Origin: a virus
Direction: 5' to 3' (one strand)
DNA length: 37,884 bases
IMG/VR virus record: IMGVR_UViG_3300049255_000532
Location: 1-37,884 of that record
Position 1 is the stretch's first letter; every line of letters starts with the position of its first letter. The translations under genes and the position numbers were made by a program. Shown here piece by piece: positions 28,272 to 35,827 of the stretch. The notes beneath the pieces were generated by a model. The model was not told where the DNA came from. It saw only the letters and a list, made by a program, of their open reading frames with translations, and searched no databases.

Positions 28272-29069
28272 TTAGGCTGTTGGCTTCAGGCCGGCACGGC
28301 GCAGCCGCGCGTCGACGTCGTCGAGCGCCGCGGTGCGATCTTCCTCGCCGGTTTCCTGGCCGGCGTTAGCGGCGCGCGAATCCATGCAGCGGCAGTTCTT
28401 CTCATCGCCGCAGTCGACCATGTGATCGGCGCACTTCGTGCAATCTTTGTCGCGAGCGCAGGCCACGCAGCGGCAGTCGCATTCGGGATCCGCTTTTTTG
28501 CCTCGCTCGATTGTGCTGCGAACTTCCGCCGGCAGCGTGTCGATGGCCAGCACCTGGCTGCGCATTTCAGCGCGCGCGCTCACGTCGGTGCCGGTATAGG
28601 CCGGATAGGTCACTGGACTGGCGTCGAACAGATCGACGTCTTCGATCTCGCGCGTCGAGACCGTCACGCCATCTTTCTTTTCCTCGCGCCAGGTCTGGGC
28701 GGTCACATTGAAGGCGAAGCTTGATCCGGAAATGTCGCCGCGCTTCACCAGCGTGACTACATCGCGGCCGAGCTGAGTATCCGGCGGCGTGCAGTCGTAA
28801 TAAAGGCCGTCATCGTCCTGCTTCAGCTTCAGCGTTCCGGACGCGGTGCGCCCGAGCACATGGTTCGGGTCATGATTCATCAAGCAGCGCACGTCCTGCT
28901 TTTCCTTCAGCGCGCGCGTGAATGCGCCCGGCTTCACGGTTTCGACGACGCGAAAGTTACCGCCGTCATAGAGCACATATTCCTGGTTGAAGACGGCCGC
29001 GTGACCTTCGATGTGGCCGTCGTCTTTTGCGCGGAGGTCCGCGTTCTTCAAAAATCGGCGTTCGATCAT
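28272..29069 (-). CDS. Prohead protease (HK97 family) with Cys-rich tail
   Basis: A 265-residue serine protease that cleaves the capsid delta domain. The fold order is typical: GHAAVFNQEYVLYDGGNFRV and VKPGAFTRALKEKQDVRCLM, with His66 in NHDPNHVLGRT as base and the GDISGSSFAF motif (Ser around 114-117) as nucleophile region; Glu143 in EIEDVDLFDASPV is a possible third member. After residue 190 comes an extra segment with nine cysteines (197, 199, 201, 204, 210, 213, 220, 226, 228), looking like a small metal-binding domain, then an acidic end. Its ATG overlaps the portal stop (ATGA). The Cys-rich tail is not part of the core family. Confidence 0.9.
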   Translation of the reverse strand: MIERRFLKNADLRAKDDGHIEGHAAVFNQEYVLYDGGNFRVVETVKPGAFTRALKEKQDVRCLMNHDPNHVLGRTASGTLKLKQDDDGLYYDCTPPDTQLGRDVVTLVKRGDISGSSFAFNVTAQTWREEKKDGVTVSTREIEDVDLFDASPVTYPAYTGTDVSARAEMRSQVLAIDTLPAEVRSTIERGKKADPECDCRCVACARDKDCTKCADHMVDCGDEKNCRCMDSRAANAGQETGEEDRTAALDDVDARLRRAGLKPTA

Positions 29070-30862
29070 GATTGCACCTCGGTTTCTTGTTTTGCCGCGG
29101 ATGTCGCGGCCGAGCGATAGGCTTCGATCGCGATTGCTTTCACTGCCCGCCCCAGCTCGCGATCGCAGATTGCATCGGCGCTGCCGTTCGCGGTCGACCA
29201 GGATTCGTTCTGCGCCCGGTGATGCATGGTTTCCAGGTAGCCTGAGAGGAAGCGCGAGGCTTCGAAGCCGTCAGGATTCGCGGCCGTGCCAAGGAGCTGC
29301 GCGGCATGCTGCTCGAGCTCCTCTCCGATGCTCACCAGAACCGGCATAAATACCTGCCGGAACGTCTTTAGATCCGCGCTCGATCGCGCGGAAATGCGCC
29401 CGAAAGCATCGCGGAAGAGCCGCGAATAGGCGCGAGAAATTCGGGTAACTAGCAGCCTGGAGCCCTTGCCCTTGGGGGCGCTAGGCTCGTCTTCATCGGC
29501 GTCCTGATCCTCGTCGTCGCCGCCGGCGCCAGGCAGCGCAGGTGTCTCGAAGAGCTGCGCGACCGGCGCCATATTGATCTGCATCCAGGTGGAGTCGGCA
29601 GCTTCAGTCGCGATCGGGTTGTCCTGCAGTCGCGCGCGCGCATCGTTTGGCGCCCACACGCCCCACTGCACCATCGCCTGGATGAACTGCCGCAGGTCCG
29701 CGGCCGCGGGAGTGACCAGCGGCCAGGTATCGAAGAACACTCCGAACTTCTTGCCGGCGTTGCGGCCGATCGTAGGGTGCGGGAAAAGTTTGCGCCGGCA
29801 CTCTTGTTCCCAGCAGAGCAGATCCGGCCGCAGCGAGAAGGTGAGGAACTCCTGGCCGATCTGCTCGACATTGGCGCGGCTCGATTTCTCGGTGACGCCC
29901 ACCATGTGCGGTGGAACGTTGCCCATAACGCGGCAGACTTCGGAGATCTGAAAGTTGCGCGACTCGATGAACTGGCCTTCATTCGGCTTCGTCGACGTCG
30001 GGACATAGTCCTCGCCGCCCTGCAGGACCAGCGGCCGGTTCGCGTTCTCGCCGCCCCAGGCCTCTGCCACTTCGCGCTTGAAGACCTCCAAGTCTTCCGG
30101 ACTCAGCGTTCCTGGCAGCTTGAAGATCCCGTAGCCCAGAGCGCCGTTGCCAAAGAATTTGCCACCGAATTTCTCCGTCGCGAGCGCCAGTCCGATCGCG
30201 TTGCGGCCGAGCTGCACGACATCCTGGCCGATGCGGCCGTCGAGCGCCAGGCCGGGAATGTGGATCATGTCCGCCGGCAGGATGGCGCGCTCTGTGGTGT
30301 GGCCTTCGTTCACGGCCTCGTCGACGAAGACCGGCGTCATCTCCTGGCCTTCGTTGGTGGCGTAGAACAGATCGCCCGGCCGGACCAGTTCGCCTTTGAC
30401 GATAAATTTCTCGGTGGCGCGACGGATCTTCATCCGTGCCGGATTGCGCGGCCAGAGCGCGACCGCGCGGTTGCCGTTGTCGCGCTGAATTTCGATGAAG
30501 CCGTTTCCCCACAGCATGCGGTGCGCCTGCACCGTTTTGCGCATGGTAAAGCTGGTCATCTCGCCGTTGGGCTCGTCGTGCACCAAGTCCCACAGATCAT
30601 GGCCGTGGGCAATGATGCGATTCACGCGACCGTCGGCGTTGATCTTCTTCTCAAATATCCGCAGATCGAGCGAGCCGACGGCGCCTGCTTTCAGCTCGAC
30701 ACAGGCCAGCACGGTGGTGACCTGCAGCGCGATCAGCTCTGAGACGCGAATGCCGGAGTCGGTGCGCCCGCCGTTGAAAATATCGAGCAACCACTCCGCG
30801 GGAAACGATAGCGGCGTCTGTGGATTCTCGAGCGAGGTGCGGAACTCGGAGATCAGGCCCAT
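29066..30862 (-). CDS. Portal protein (HK97 family)
   Basis: A 598-residue protein forming the dodecameric channel for DNA entry and exit. It follows the HK97 portal order: LIALQVTTVLACVELKAGAV, LVHDEPNGEMTSFTMRKTVQ, HRMLWGNGFIEIQRDN, then ALWPRNPARMKIRR, HIPGLALDGRIGQDVVQLGR, FFGNGALGYGIFKLPG, and ESRNFQISEVCRVMGNVPPH with MVGVTEKSSRANVEQIGQEF. Standard members end near 420-450 residues. Here another 150 follow: a very acidic linker (GGDDEDQDADEDEPS) and a helical C-terminal domain (ISRAYSRLFRDAFGRISARS and onward). The gene abuts a small membrane protein upstream. Confidence 0.93.
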   Translation of the reverse strand: MGLISEFRTSLENPQTPLSFPAEWLLDIFNGGRTDSGIRVSELIALQVTTVLACVELKAGAVGSLDLRIFEKKINADGRVNRIIAHGHDLWDLVHDEPNGEMTSFTMRKTVQAHRMLWGNGFIEIQRDNGNRAVALWPRNPARMKIRRATEKFIVKGELVRPGDLFYATNEGQEMTPVFVDEAVNEGHTTERAILPADMIHIPGLALDGRIGQDVVQLGRNAIGLALATEKFGGKFFGNGALGYGIFKLPGTLSPEDLEVFKREVAEAWGGENANRPLVLQGGEDYVPTSTKPNEGQFIESRNFQISEVCRVMGNVPPHMVGVTEKSSRANVEQIGQEFLTFSLRPDLLCWEQECRRKLFPHPTIGRNAGKKFGVFFDTWPLVTPAAADLRQFIQAMVQWGVWAPNDARARLQDNPIATEAADSTWMQINMAPVAQLFETPALPGAGGDDEDQDADEDEPSAPKGKGSRLLVTRISRAYSRLFRDAFGRISARSSADLKTFRQVFMPVLVSIGEELEQHAAQLLGTAANPDGFEASRFLSGYLETMHHRAQNESWSTANGSADAICDRELGRAVKAIAIEAYRSAATSAAKQETEVQS

Positions 30863-30868
30863 GTGTTT

Positions 30869-31102
30869 TTATTTGCCGCGCAGGCCGCTGATGAAGCCGG
30901 CCGCCAGCTCGAGCGCCGGAAGAAGCAAACAGAACGTGCCGGCGGCGATCAGACCGAAACGCACCGCGTGCAGGCCGACTCCGATCGTCACCAGGCAGGC
31001 GCCGACGATATAGAGCACGTCGGCCGTGCGCGAATGCTTCTGCTGTGCCGCCTGCTGTTGAGCGTTGGGCGCCTTTGGAACTTTGAAGGGTGAGCTGCTC
31101 AT
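30869..31102 (-). CDS. Small membrane protein between terminase and portal
   Basis: A 77-residue protein: a polar start with a glutamine-rich run (NAQQQAAQQKHSRTADVL), then two apolar segments (about 29-48, VLYIVGACLVTIGVGLHAV; 49-71) ending in GLRGK. Its ATG overlaps the large terminase stop (ATGA) and it ends 6 nt before the portal start. It probably localises to the membrane; a role in head assembly or packaging is unclear. Confidence 0.72.
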   Translation of the reverse strand: MSSSPFKVPKAPNAQQQAAQQKHSRTADVLYIVGACLVTIGVGLHAVRFGLIAAGTFCLLLPALELAAGFISGLRGK

Positions 31103-32856
31103 AGGCGGAAGATTCGCGGCCGAGCGGTTATCGGTTGCCCCATCACGCGATTCACCGCATTCAAGAGCGCGCTCGCGGGATCGATTTTCTTTTCGGCCGT
31201 TTCCTTGGTGGGGAACAGGTTGTCGTTGCGATCGCGGTGCGCCACTACGTTAGCAACTGCCCACTCGAGGATCGGATCGCCGTCGTAATGAAAGCGCCCG
31301 TCGTAGACGGCCGCCTCGAGTTCCTTCATCGGACCGTTGAGCTGCTCAACAGTCTGAGGAACGCGCGTGCACATCAGACCATCGCGCTGCAGGTGGTTAA
31401 CGACCTCGACTGCGTTCCAGGGATCGTGGCCGACATCGCGAATATTGAAAATGCGCGACTGATCGCGGATCCAGTCCTCGACCTGATCGAAGTCGTTGAC
31501 GTCGCCAGGCGAGGTGCGGATCCGGCCGGTGATCGCCCAGCCCTTGTATTGGGAATTCTGCGCCTGCTCGATGCGAGCTTCAGGAAGCCAGTAGGCGCCG
31601 AAGGCGTAATAATGGCGCCGCGGTTTCTGCTGCGAGTCGACTGATTCATCGCGCCAAAACAGTTTGATGACGGCGAGGATGTCGATCTGATTCGCCAGGT
31701 CGACGCCGAGCACGCACGGCTTCGCATGGAAGGCTTCCTCGACGAGAGCCGAGTCCGCGCACTTCCGAAACTTGAGCATGTCCATCCAGGCGTGATCAGC
31801 GTTGACCCAAACGTCGCAGTGCTTCGTCTTGAAAGTCGGCTGCGCGCTGGCGAGCTGCATGGCCTTCTGGGCCTTCTGGCCGAGATCCTGCGGATCGACG
31901 GAGACGCCCCAATTTGGGTTTGCTTTGCGCCATACGTCTGGCCCCGCGGCCCAGTCATCGTCATCGTCGATCGTGAAAATGATTCCGAAAAAGGATTCGT
32001 CGCGAGCAACGCCCTCGAGGATCCGCGTGATGTAGAGGTGGACCTCGTAGCAGATGCCGGCCTGGTCGCTGCCAGCCGTGGTGATCGACCAGAGCAGACT
32101 GCCGTCGCGCTTTCCGTTGGCAGTGTCGAGGTTGTCGTAGAGATCGCGGTTCGGATGGGCGTGCAGCTCGTCGACGCAGATGAAGTAGGGATTGATTCCC
32201 TCGACGGAGTTGGCGTCAGAGCTGAGAGGGCGAAAGAATGAATTTGTGGCGAGCTGATTGATGGAGTGGGCACAAACGTCGACGCCGGCGCGGTCGCAAA
32301 ACTCGGGCATCGCGCGAAGCATGGCCTGCGAGACAGAGAAGACGATCTTCGCCTGGTCGCGCGTCGTGGCTGCGGAATAGACCTCCGCTCCTGGCTCGTT
32401 CTCAGCGAAGCCGGCGTAGTTTGCCAGCGCGGAAGTGAGCGCAGATTTCCCGTTGCCCTTTGCGACCTCGGTGTAGGCGCGGCGAAATCGGCGCAGCCGG
32501 GTCTCTCGATGCAACCATCCGAAGACGACCGTGAGAATGAAACACTGCCACGGCTCGAGCTTGATTCGGGATCCGGCGAAGCGCTTGCCGCGGACGTGCG
32601 GGCTGAGTTCGACGAACTGACAGACACGCTCCGCCGCGGCGACGCTGAAGAAGAACGGAAATTCGGGATCGTTGCGATCGGCGCGCGCGAGGTCGTCGAC
32701 CTGGCGCTGGCAGGCAAGGCGATTCCACTTGCAGGCGGGAGCGCGGCCGGCGAGAACATCATCGATATAAGTGCGAGCGAGATCAACATGGGGAGACGGT
32801 GGGGAAGCTGATGCTGTTGGCTTTACTGTGGCGTCGGTGGGACGAACTGATCCCAC
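31099..32856 (-). CDS. terL: Terminase large subunit
   Basis: The packaging motor and nuclease, 585 residues from the GTG chosen here. Motifs: Walker A VAKGNGKS at about 131-138, Walker B YFICVDELHAH at about 224-234 with catalytic Asp-Glu, SITTAGSD after that as the coupling motif, and the nuclease's first Asp in VLGVDLANQIDILA near 385. An aspartate in NIRDVGHDPWNAVEVVN and another near the C-terminus (HRDRNDN) are likely other metal ligands. A start at ATG 33003 would add 49 residues, but they are arginine- and serine-rich and overlap the small terminase gene by 180 nt, so GTG 32856 is preferred. The start is uncertain; the identity is not. Confidence 0.92.
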   Translation of the reverse strand: MGSVRPTDATVKPTASASPPSPHVDLARTYIDDVLAGRAPACKWNRLACQRQVDDLARADRNDPEFPFFFSVAAAERVCQFVELSPHVRGKRFAGSRIKLEPWQCFILTVVFGWLHRETRLRRFRRAYTEVAKGNGKSALTSALANYAGFAENEPGAEVYSAATTRDQAKIVFSVSQAMLRAMPEFCDRAGVDVCAHSINQLATNSFFRPLSSDANSVEGINPYFICVDELHAHPNRDLYDNLDTANGKRDGSLLWSITTAGSDQAGICYEVHLYITRILEGVARDESFFGIIFTIDDDDDWAAGPDVWRKANPNWGVSVDPQDLGQKAQKAMQLASAQPTFKTKHCDVWVNADHAWMDMLKFRKCADSALVEEAFHAKPCVLGVDLANQIDILAVIKLFWRDESVDSQQKPRRHYYAFGAYWLPEARIEQAQNSQYKGWAITGRIRTSPGDVNDFDQVEDWIRDQSRIFNIRDVGHDPWNAVEVVNHLQRDGLMCTRVPQTVEQLNGPMKELEAAVYDGRFHYDGDPILEWAVANVVAHRDRNDNLFPTKETAEKKIDPASALLNAVNRVMGQPITARPRIFRL

Positions 32857-33263
32857 GGGTTCTCGATCTTTTTCGGCGCCGGCGCCAGGTGCTTTACGCG
32901 ATCGCGATCGGCCGGCGTCATTCCGAGACGCGCGAGCAGGTTTGCGATCTGCGTCGTCTCGCCGCTTTTTGCGTATCCGCGGCGAAACTTTGCCATTAGG
33001 CATACGAGCAATTCGAAAGCCCAGCGATCGCAGGCCTCGACGACGCCTTCAGGCGCGAGATCGGCGAGCTCGTCCCAGATCGCGATCTCTTTTTTATCGA
33101 AATGATCCGGCGGAGCTCCGAGCGGCCCGGTGTAAACACGAACTGCTTCAGCGCGACGACGAGTTGGCTTGTGTTTTCGCGGGCTGCGTTTGCCGGCGTG
33201 CCCTTCGACTCGTTTGCGCTCGCGGGATTTCTTGTTCCGTCCACCAGATCCTCGTCCGCCCAT
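32823..33263 (-). CDS. Terminase small subunit (P27-like)
   Basis: A 146-residue DNA-recognition subunit of the packaging machine. It has the P27-type layout: a very basic glycine-rich start (MGGRGSGGRNKKSRERKRVE), a spacer, then PPDHFDKKEIAIWDELADLA, the helix VVEACDRWAFELLVCLMAKF and a segment LLARLGMTPADRDRVKHLAP, like the L-x-x-LGLTP-x-R motif. It precedes the large terminase and follows HNH after a gap with direct repeats, the usual place of a cos or binding site. Confidence 0.85.
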   Translation of the reverse strand: MGGRGSGGRNKKSRERKRVEGHAGKRSPRKHKPTRRRAEAVRVYTGPLGAPPDHFDKKEIAIWDELADLAPEGVVEACDRWAFELLVCLMAKFRRGYAKSGETTQIANLLARLGMTPADRDRVKHLAPAPKKIENPWDQFVPPTPQ

Positions 33264-33382
33264 CGAAATTCGTTCAACGATCGAGAAATTCGCTCAAAAA
33301 AAATGTTTTTGCTGCGGCCGCGCGTGTGGGGCTGAGAGCCGGTCGCTGGCCGTTCGCCTGGGCAAAAGCAGCCCCCCTTCCC
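33264..33382. other. Intergenic region upstream of terS with repeats and A-tract
   Basis: A 119-nt gap. It holds two direct repeats of GAAATTCGYTCAA at 33265-33277 and 33285-33297, 20 bp apart, followed by an A8 run and ATGTTTTTG, and an inverted repeat GGGGCTG/CAGCCCC (33328-33334 with 33369-33375). A packaging-site or regulatory role is suggested; see findings. Confidence 0.5.
33265..33297. repeat. Direct repeats before the small terminase gene
   Basis: GAAATTCGTTCAA (33265-33277) and GAAATTCGCTCAA (33285-33297) differ at one base and start exactly 20 bp apart, about two helical turns. A third copy is not seen. They could bind the small terminase (cosB-like) or a regulator. Confidence 0.55.
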
Positions 33383-33715
33383 CTAGAGCCCGCGGCCGGT
33401 CTTCGCTGTGTGGTCAGCATGGCATGCGCCCTGGAGGTTGCTGAGGTCAAAGAAGCGGCGCTGATCGCCGTCGTGCTGCGCGACATACTTCTCTGCCGGC
33501 ACGATGTGGTCGACGTCGGTGCTGGGCGCGCGGCCTTCGCAGAGCACTGCGATCTTGCACAGAGGATCGCGCTCGAGCACGAATGGGCGCGTGCGCTCGC
33601 GCCATTGCTTTGAATCATAGAGTCGTCGGAGTCCGCCGGCACGACGCTGGCGCTCGCGATCGCGCGCTGCACTCTCGAATCCTGGAGGCCGTGCGACTGG
33701 TGGTCGGTTTGGCAT
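33383..33715 (-). CDS. HNH endonuclease
   Basis: A 110-residue nuclease next to the terminase genes. After a basic start (RDRERQRRAGGLRRLYDSKQ, then WRERTRPFVLERDPLCKI) it shows the HNH motif: VDHIVPAEKY gives the first His, DLSNLQGACHADH gives the Asn and last His, with the cysteines in CKIAVLC and CH positioned for a zinc. In several cos phages HNH proteins work with the terminase to cut cos. The upstream repeats agree with cos-type packaging, but that role is inferred. Confidence 0.88.
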   Translation of the reverse strand: MPNRPPVARPPGFESAARDRERQRRAGGLRRLYDSKQWRERTRPFVLERDPLCKIAVLCEGRAPSTDVDHIVPAEKYVAQHDGDQRRFFDLSNLQGACHADHTAKTGRGL

Positions 33716-33716
33716 C

Positions 33717-34052
33717 TCATCGGACGAAGGTCCAAATCCAGCGTGCGATCTCAGGCGACCTTGACAACACTGCCGTGACCACAGCGACTGCGATCGCGTT
33801 CCTCAGTTTCAAGTTCATCAGCGCACGTTGCATGCGCTGTTTGTCCGCCTGCAGACCACGAACGGTCACACCCATTCTGTTGAGATGTTCGATCGTGCGC
33901 TGTGGTGTGATCTCGTCGAATGGTGGCTGGTATTGTCTCGAGCGATCAGCAGCGTTCAGTGTGCCGGCGCGACGCGCTTTTTCCAGAGGCAGCATGCGTT
34001 CACAAACAATGATGGTTCGTCTGAAGAGTTCAGCGAAGTCGACGAAGTCCAC
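33717..34052 (-). CDS. Hypothetical protein with C-terminal membrane-like segment
   Basis: A 111-residue protein starting at GTG. The N-terminal 75 residues are charged and helical (FRRTIIVCERMLPLEKARRA; TIEHLNRMGVTVRGLQADKQ). The C-terminus is apolar (LKLRNAIAVAVVTAVLSRSP, then WIWTFV), a possible single membrane helix. The stop lies 1 nt before the HNH start. No family is recognised. Confidence 0.68.
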   Translation of the reverse strand: MDFVDFAELFRRTIIVCERMLPLEKARRAGTLNAADRSRQYQPPFDEITPQRTIEHLNRMGVTVRGLQADKQRMQRALMNLKLRNAIAVAVVTAVLSRSPEIARWIWTFVR

Positions 34053-34061
34053 AGCGGGTCA

Positions 34062-34352
34062 TTATGTCGTGGGCCAGATCAAATCACTAACTCGTTGTTC
34101 GGAAGCGATCGGCGTCACCAGGGCGCGCAGAGTCTTCGCGTGGTGAGCGCTTCTGCCGCTGGTGCAGCGAGTGAGGATGCGGTACTGGTTTCGTTCCCAC
34201 CAAAATGCGAAGCGCGCGATGATGCGCGGATTGTTTGCGTCGACGCGCGGCTTTTTGCGAGGCGATCGTGCGCGCGACGGGAATTGGTCGAGACCTTCGC
34301 GATCGGCGAGCTCGAGCAGGTGGCGATCGGGATTGATGACGATGGGTTCCAT
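34062..34352 (-). CDS. Hypothetical protein, N-terminus shared with the neighbour
   Basis: A 96-residue protein starting MEPIVINPDRHLLELADREG, whose first residues resemble the next gene upstream (VVNPDRFL). The middle is basic (PSRARSPRKKPRVDANNPRI), followed by an aromatic stretch (ARFAFWWERNQYRIL). The end is less clear. With 34354-34590 it may be a small paralogous pair with a common N-terminal motif. Function unknown. Confidence 0.6.
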   Translation of the reverse strand: MEPIVINPDRHLLELADREGLDQFPSRARSPRKKPRVDANNPRIIARFAFWWERNQYRILTRCTSGRSAHHAKTLRALVTPIASEQRVSDLIWPTT

Positions 34353-34353
34353 T

Positions 34354-34590
34354 TTAGGAACTCGAAACCATTTCGATCAGCATGCGAGTCCAGCAGATCT
34401 GCCGCTCGATTTTCATCAGTAGGTCGATATCGAGTGAGGCGTGCTGCCAGCTCGACTTCACTGCTTCGCGGCGTTTGCGGCGAATGTTCGCGCGCTCGAC
34501 CGGGCCTGGTGGAAGTCGGCGTTGAAGCCGGCGATCAGTGGGATCTGGCGCGGGAAGAAAACGATCAGGATTGACGACGACGGTTTGCAT
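34354..34590 (-). CDS. Hypothetical protein, paralogue of the downstream gene
   Basis: A 78-residue protein that begins MQTVVVNPDRFLPAPDPTDR, so it shares the V-x-NPDR-x-L start with the gene at 34062. The rest is basic (RRLQRRLPPGPVERANIRRK, RREAVKSSWQ) and ends in a helix (LDIDLLMKIERQICWTRMLI). One base separates its stop from the downstream ATG. A DNA-binding function would fit its charge but is unsupported. Confidence 0.6.
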   Translation of the reverse strand: MQTVVVNPDRFLPAPDPTDRRLQRRLPPGPVERANIRRKRREAVKSSWQHASLDIDLLMKIERQICWTRMLIEMVSSS

Positions 34591-34944
34591 TTACGCGGGA
34601 CGTTCATTTTGCCAGTCCCAGCGCGCGGCTGCTTCCAGCAGAGTCTCAATTTGAAGTCGGGGAAGAGTAGGGTTTTTCTGGAGGTTCGCTGGCGGAACGA
34701 AGCGCACGCCGGCGAGCTCGTTGCCGATCCAGCCGCGGTTGTCGTCGTCGTATTCCGGCGCCCAGTTCTTCGGCGCGCCGAAATAGAGCAACTCGCGGCA
34801 GATGATGCCCTTCGAATGATCGACCTCGTCGACATAGTCCGCGCGGCCGGCGACGACTTCGCCTGCAGCGTAGCTTTCTGATTTGCGCAAAAACGGGCGA
34901 TCGGCAGACGGATTCGCGCCTCGTGCGAACACAGGAATTCTCAT
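34591..34944 (-). CDS. Hypothetical protein, 117 residues
   Basis: Begins MRIPVFARGANPSADRPFLR and continues with a strand-and-turn rich middle (DYVDEVDHSKGIICRELLYF; YDDDNRGWIGNELAGVRFVP), ending in a helix (LPRLQIETLLEAAARWDWQN). It is acidic in the centre and has single cysteine use. No family is known to me. It lies downstream of a structured 144-nt gap without an obvious Shine-Dalgarno before the ATG. Confidence 0.68.
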   Translation of the reverse strand: MRIPVFARGANPSADRPFLRKSESYAAGEVVAGRADYVDEVDHSKGIICRELLYFGAPKNWAPEYDDDNRGWIGNELAGVRFVPPANLQKNPTLPRLQIETLLEAAARWDWQNERPA

Positions 34945-35088
34945 AGGGGTTTTGCGGTAGGCAGAGATTTCGCGCTCTCGCAGGCGCTAGACCACAGGGC
35001 GTGGCCGAGAAAGGTTAATTCTGCCTGCCAAACACGCGCTGCGCACAGTTACCGAAGTGTGGGGAACTTCTGCGCGCAAGCAAATCGG
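34945..35088. other. Structured intergenic gap
   Basis: A 144-nt gap between two minus-strand genes. It contains a hairpin at 35040-35078 and a 74-nt block closed by a 10-bp stem with one mismatch (34956-34965 with 35020-35029). No promoter is clear. The first hairpin lies about 10 nt after the upstream gene's stop and could end its transcript. Confidence 0.4.
35040..35078 (-). terminator. Hairpin after the early small-gene operon
   Basis: TGCGCACAG (35040-35048) pairs with CTGCGCGCA (35070-35078) with one mismatch; inner GAAGT/ACTTC extends the stem. On the minus strand GTGTTTGG follows some 6 nt later, a poor T-run. It may separate the early run of genes from the packaging genes. Confidence 0.4.
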
Positions 35089-35277
35089 TTAGGGCCGCGC
35101 GGCTTTCCACTTCGCGACGTAGGCTTCGGCCTCGGCCGTCAGCGCGTGCAAGTCTTCCCCGGCGGCGTAACGGCGATATAGTTCGGCGCGCTTCTCTGTG
35201 AACTGCGTGATGTCGATGTCCTGTGCGAACAGCGCCATAAGCAGCGCGTGATCGAGAGGTGGAACCACGATCATCAT
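35089..35277 (-). CDS. Small hypothetical protein, 62 residues
   Basis: Begins MMIVVPPLDHALLMALFAQD and ends AEAYVAKWKAARP; a helical protein with a mid region IDITQFTEKRAELYRRYAAG. The start overlaps the upstream stop (ATGA). The composition resembles a small tail-tip or regulatory helix protein, but no family is recognised. Confidence 0.62.
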   Translation of the reverse strand: MMIVVPPLDHALLMALFAQDIDITQFTEKRAELYRRYAAGEDLHALTAEAEAYVAKWKAARP

Positions 35278-35471
35278 GCCACGTCCGCGTCTCTGCGAAT
35301 GTTTTCGCGCACACGGTCGGCATCCGATTCCGCGCCGATCCACCAGTTGTCGGCGTCTTTCCTGCCGCGCTCGTAGGCGTCTTTCGCCACGTTGCGCAGC
35401 ACATCGAGGAAGATGTGGAGAAAGATCATCAGAAAGAGAAGCAAACAAACGATGCCGATGAAGATGTTCAC
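35274..35471 (-). CDS. Small protein with N-terminal membrane helix
   Basis: GTG start at 35471, 6 nt after a strong GGAGGT and overlapping the upstream stop (GTGA). It begins with a long apolar helix (NIFIGIVCLLLFLMIFLHIF) followed by a charged tail (DAYERGRKDADNWWIGAESD, then DADRVRENIRRDAD). It is a bitopic inner-membrane protein of 65 residues; the soluble part may face the cytoplasm. Role unknown. Confidence 0.68.
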   Translation of the reverse strand: MNIFIGIVCLLLFLMIFLHIFLDVLRNVAKDAYERGRKDADNWWIGAESDADRVRENIRRDADVA

Positions 35472-35827
35472 GCCGTCACCTCCAGCGTGCAGCGGCAGTG
35501 CTTTCCTTGCCCGATCCACTGCCCACACTCGCTCACGTTCTGGTGAACGTGGCCACAGACGCCGCATTCCAGGGGCGAGACGCGATAGCGTGTCTGCTCC
35601 TGGCGCAGCGTGAGCTGGGGACGCAGAGGCACCTTGCGTGTGGCCTCGCGGACCTCTTCCCAGAATTCTCTGTGTCCGGTGATGTCGCAGTGGGAAAGCG
35701 GCCGGCCGTCGAAGAGCACGCAGTCGTAGAGATTCTGGGCGAGCACGTCGAAGAAAATGTTCAGGGTGACGGCGCTCAGGTGGGGCTCGCGCTTGCGGAG
35801 TTCGGCAATCAGTTCGTGGGCGGTCAT
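35468..35827 (-). CDS. Hypothetical protein with C-terminal zinc-ribbon-like motif
   Basis: A 119-residue protein beginning MTAHELIAELRKREPHLSAV. The N-terminal 80 residues are helical with an LSHCDITGHREFWEEVREAT segment. Near the C-terminus CGVCGHVHQNVSECGQWIGQ and then GKHCRC give at least five cysteines and two histidines, in a ribbon-like pattern. The start at 35827 is chosen because upstream in-frame residues are shadow. It is part of the run of putative zinc-binding early genes. A nucleic-acid-binding role is inferred from the motif only. Confidence 0.7.
   Translation of the reverse strand: MTAHELIAELRKREPHLSAVTLNIFFDVLAQNLYDCVLFDGRPLSHCDITGHREFWEEVREATRKVPLRPQLTLRQEQTRYRVSPLECGVCGHVHQNVSECGQWIGQGKHCRCTLEVTA

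Noticed and set aside
29777-30742. A 321-codon plus-strand frame antisense to the portal gene
   Set aside because: Shadow of a GC-rich gene; no domain pattern, no start signal, and the portal on the other strand is unmistakable.
32856-33003. N-terminal 49-residue extension of the large terminase
   Set aside because: The Arg/Ser/Lys-rich composition is that of an out-of-frame reading of the small terminase gene; overlap of 180 nt would be exceptional. Kept only as an alternative start.
34956-35029. tRNA gene
   Set aside because: Cloverleaf-like pairing only; no TTC-type T-loop, no G-rich D-loop, no U before the anticodon, and no CCA end.
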